From Bacillota bacterium (lineage in GTDB: Bacteria > Bacillota > Clostridia > Oscillospirales > Oscillospiraceae), in contig JAKOSQ010000339.1 in NCBI GenBank assembly GCA_029777215.1, positions 1 through 6,364 on the forward strand: a DNA stretch of 6,364 bases. The letters are read 5' to 3'. Under the pieces are notes generated by a model, which was not told where the DNA came from, did not search any database, and was given only the letters and a program-made list of their open reading frames with translations. Both the position numbers and the translations under genes were made by a program. Positions 5,514-6,364 of the stretch are shown here, piece by piece. Each line of letters begins with the position of its first letter. Position 1 is the stretch's first letter.

Positions 5514-6364
5514 ATGGCAGTCAGAGAAAACCTTATTGAGCTTGCAAAAAAGCTCAGCGACGGGCATTATCCTATTGACGAGAACTGTGCCGAGTACAAG
5601 TGCTTTGATAGTTGGATAACCGATGATCAGATTACCGTACTTCTGGCAATGGATCTTCTCCAGCCCGCATTCCCCGAACTCGTAGCGGAAACGACCGGCT
5701 TCACGCCGGAAAAGACGCTGGACATTCTCCGCGAACTCGCCGACATCGGCGTGGTTGCAAGAGTTGAGAAGATGGGCATGGAAGTATTCATGATGCTGGT
5801 CTATGCGCCGGGCGTCTTTGAATTCATGCTGGTAAACGATGATTTCTGCTCCAAGCACCCGGAAGTACCGTACAGCTTCTACCGTCACGCGACCGAATCC
5901 TACAGCACCACCATCGACGGCATCCCCATGGGCGCAGGCGTCATGCGTGCGATTCCGGTCGAAAAAGCCATCCCGGCAGAAACCGAGAACGCAACGCTTG
6001 ACCGTGTGAGCTACTACATCGAGCGGAATCAGCAGCACATTGCACTGCTCCCCTGCCAGTGCCGCCGCGTGCGCCGCTACATGAACGAAGGCGCCGGCGA
6101 CCTCGAGGGCGCAGCGGATTACGAAACCGGTATGTGCATGTTCCTCGGCATGGGCGCCGACATGTTCGTCGCCGAAGGCCGCGCATACAAGATCACCAAG
6201 GAAGAAGCTTACGCAAAGCTCAAATATTTTGAGGAGATCGGCTGCGTGCACCAGATCACCACGCTCAACAAGGGCGTTTCTGTCGCGATCTGCAACTGCA
6301 TGCCCGGCACCTGCCTCGCACTTGGTGCGACCCAGTACTTCAACACGCCGGATGCCTCTCGCTC
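5514..6364 (+). CDS. Probable iron-sulfur/FAD-dependent oxidoreductase, N-terminal part (partial)
   Basis: The gene starts at ATG 5514-5516 after a perfect AAGGAGG (5501-5507) and stays open for 283 codons to the right edge. There is no signal peptide. Residues about 37-100 look like a winged helix-turn-helix: DDQITVLLAMDLLQPAFPELVAETTG, then a recognition-like helix (EKTLDILRELADIGVV). A cysteine module follows: C181-x-C183-R (PCQCRRVR), C208 (ETGMCMFLG), C244 and C260-x-C262-x4-C267 (AICNCMPGTC), with KITKEEAYAKLKYFEEIGCVHQ between. Such modules resemble iron-sulfur binding regions that precede ferredoxin and FAD/NAD(P)-binding domains in large clostridial oxidoreductases, which is what I expect beyond the edge. 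That expectation comes from memory of similar proteins, not from visible residues. It is divergent from the LysR gene, which probably regulates it. Alternatives are a stand-alone ferredoxin-type protein or a redox-sensing regulator. Confidence 0.6.
   Translation, partial: MAVRENLIELAKKLSDGHYPIDENCAEYKCFDSWITDDQITVLLAMDLLQPAFPELVAETTGFTPEKTLDILRELADIGVVARVEKMGMEVFMMLVYAPGVFEFMLVNDDFCSKHPEVPYSFYRHATESYSTTIDGIPMGAGVMRAIPVEKAIPAETENATLDRVSYYIERNQQHIALLPCQCRRVRRYMNEGAGDLEGAADYETGMCMFLGMGADMFVAEGRAYKITKEEAYAKLKYFEEIGCVHQITTLNKGVSVAICNCMPGTCLALGATQYFNTPDASR

Noticed and set aside
5499..6251. A 250-codon open frame on the minus strand antisense to the oxidoreductase gene
   Set aside because: The plus-strand frame has a perfect ribosome binding site and a coherent domain pattern with conserved cysteines; the minus frame has low-complexity His/Ala-rich composition typical of a shadow.

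Overview
The window looks like chromosomal DNA from a GC-rich, anaerobic, low-abundance-lineage Firmicute, most likely a gut clostridium of the Oscillospiraceae/Ruminococcaceae type. This is an inference from strong AGGAGG-type ribosome binding sites, GC-rich third codon positions, and the gene families present: a VTC-domain protein, NusG domain II, a Gx transporter, FmdE, a short malic enzyme, and a long cysteine-containing oxidoreductase. No mobile element, CRISPR array, rRNA or tRNA was seen.

Layout, left to right. At 1-542 (minus) lies the N-terminal part of a VTC/CYTH-type polyphosphate polymerase domain protein, cut by the window edge. It is separated by a leader and terminator region (543-761) from a run of six genes, all on the minus strand. 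In transcription order these are a LysR-type regulator (4437-5327), a short malic enzyme (3189-4361), an FmdE-family protein with a C-terminal zinc ribbon (2621-3145), a NusG domain II protein (2192-2563), a Gx-transporter/HepPP-synthase-component-I membrane protein (1683-2195, overlapping the previous stop by 4 bp), and a small radical SAM protein (762-1634, TTG start). A strong intrinsic terminator at 661-691 closes the run, possibly backed by a weaker one at 604-630. A promoter with a perfect TATAAT sits between the regulator and the malic enzyme, so the last five genes probably form one transcription unit, with or without readthrough from the regulator.

Divergent from the LysR gene, on the plus strand, begins a gene (5514 to the right edge) whose first 283 codons encode a winged-helix-like segment followed by a cysteine module (CxC...C...CxCxxxxC). 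It is probably the N-terminus of a large iron-sulfur/flavin oxidoreductase. The 186-bp divergent intergenic region is the most structured piece of the window. It holds phased T-tracts, a promoter for each direction, a 24-bp dyad placed on the plus-strand -10 box, and a complete intrinsic-terminator hairpin between that promoter and the oxidoreductase start codon.

Together the genes suggest redox and central carbon metabolism (malate to pyruvate with NAD(P)H, a redox-type membrane pair, an iron-sulfur oxidoreductase) around one LysR regulator. I see no clearly new multi-gene system. The best leads are the regulated divergent region, the uncharacterised N-terminal cysteine module, the radical SAM enzyme with a CX4CX2C motif behind two tandem RNA hairpins, and the FmdE/NusG-II/Gx cluster.
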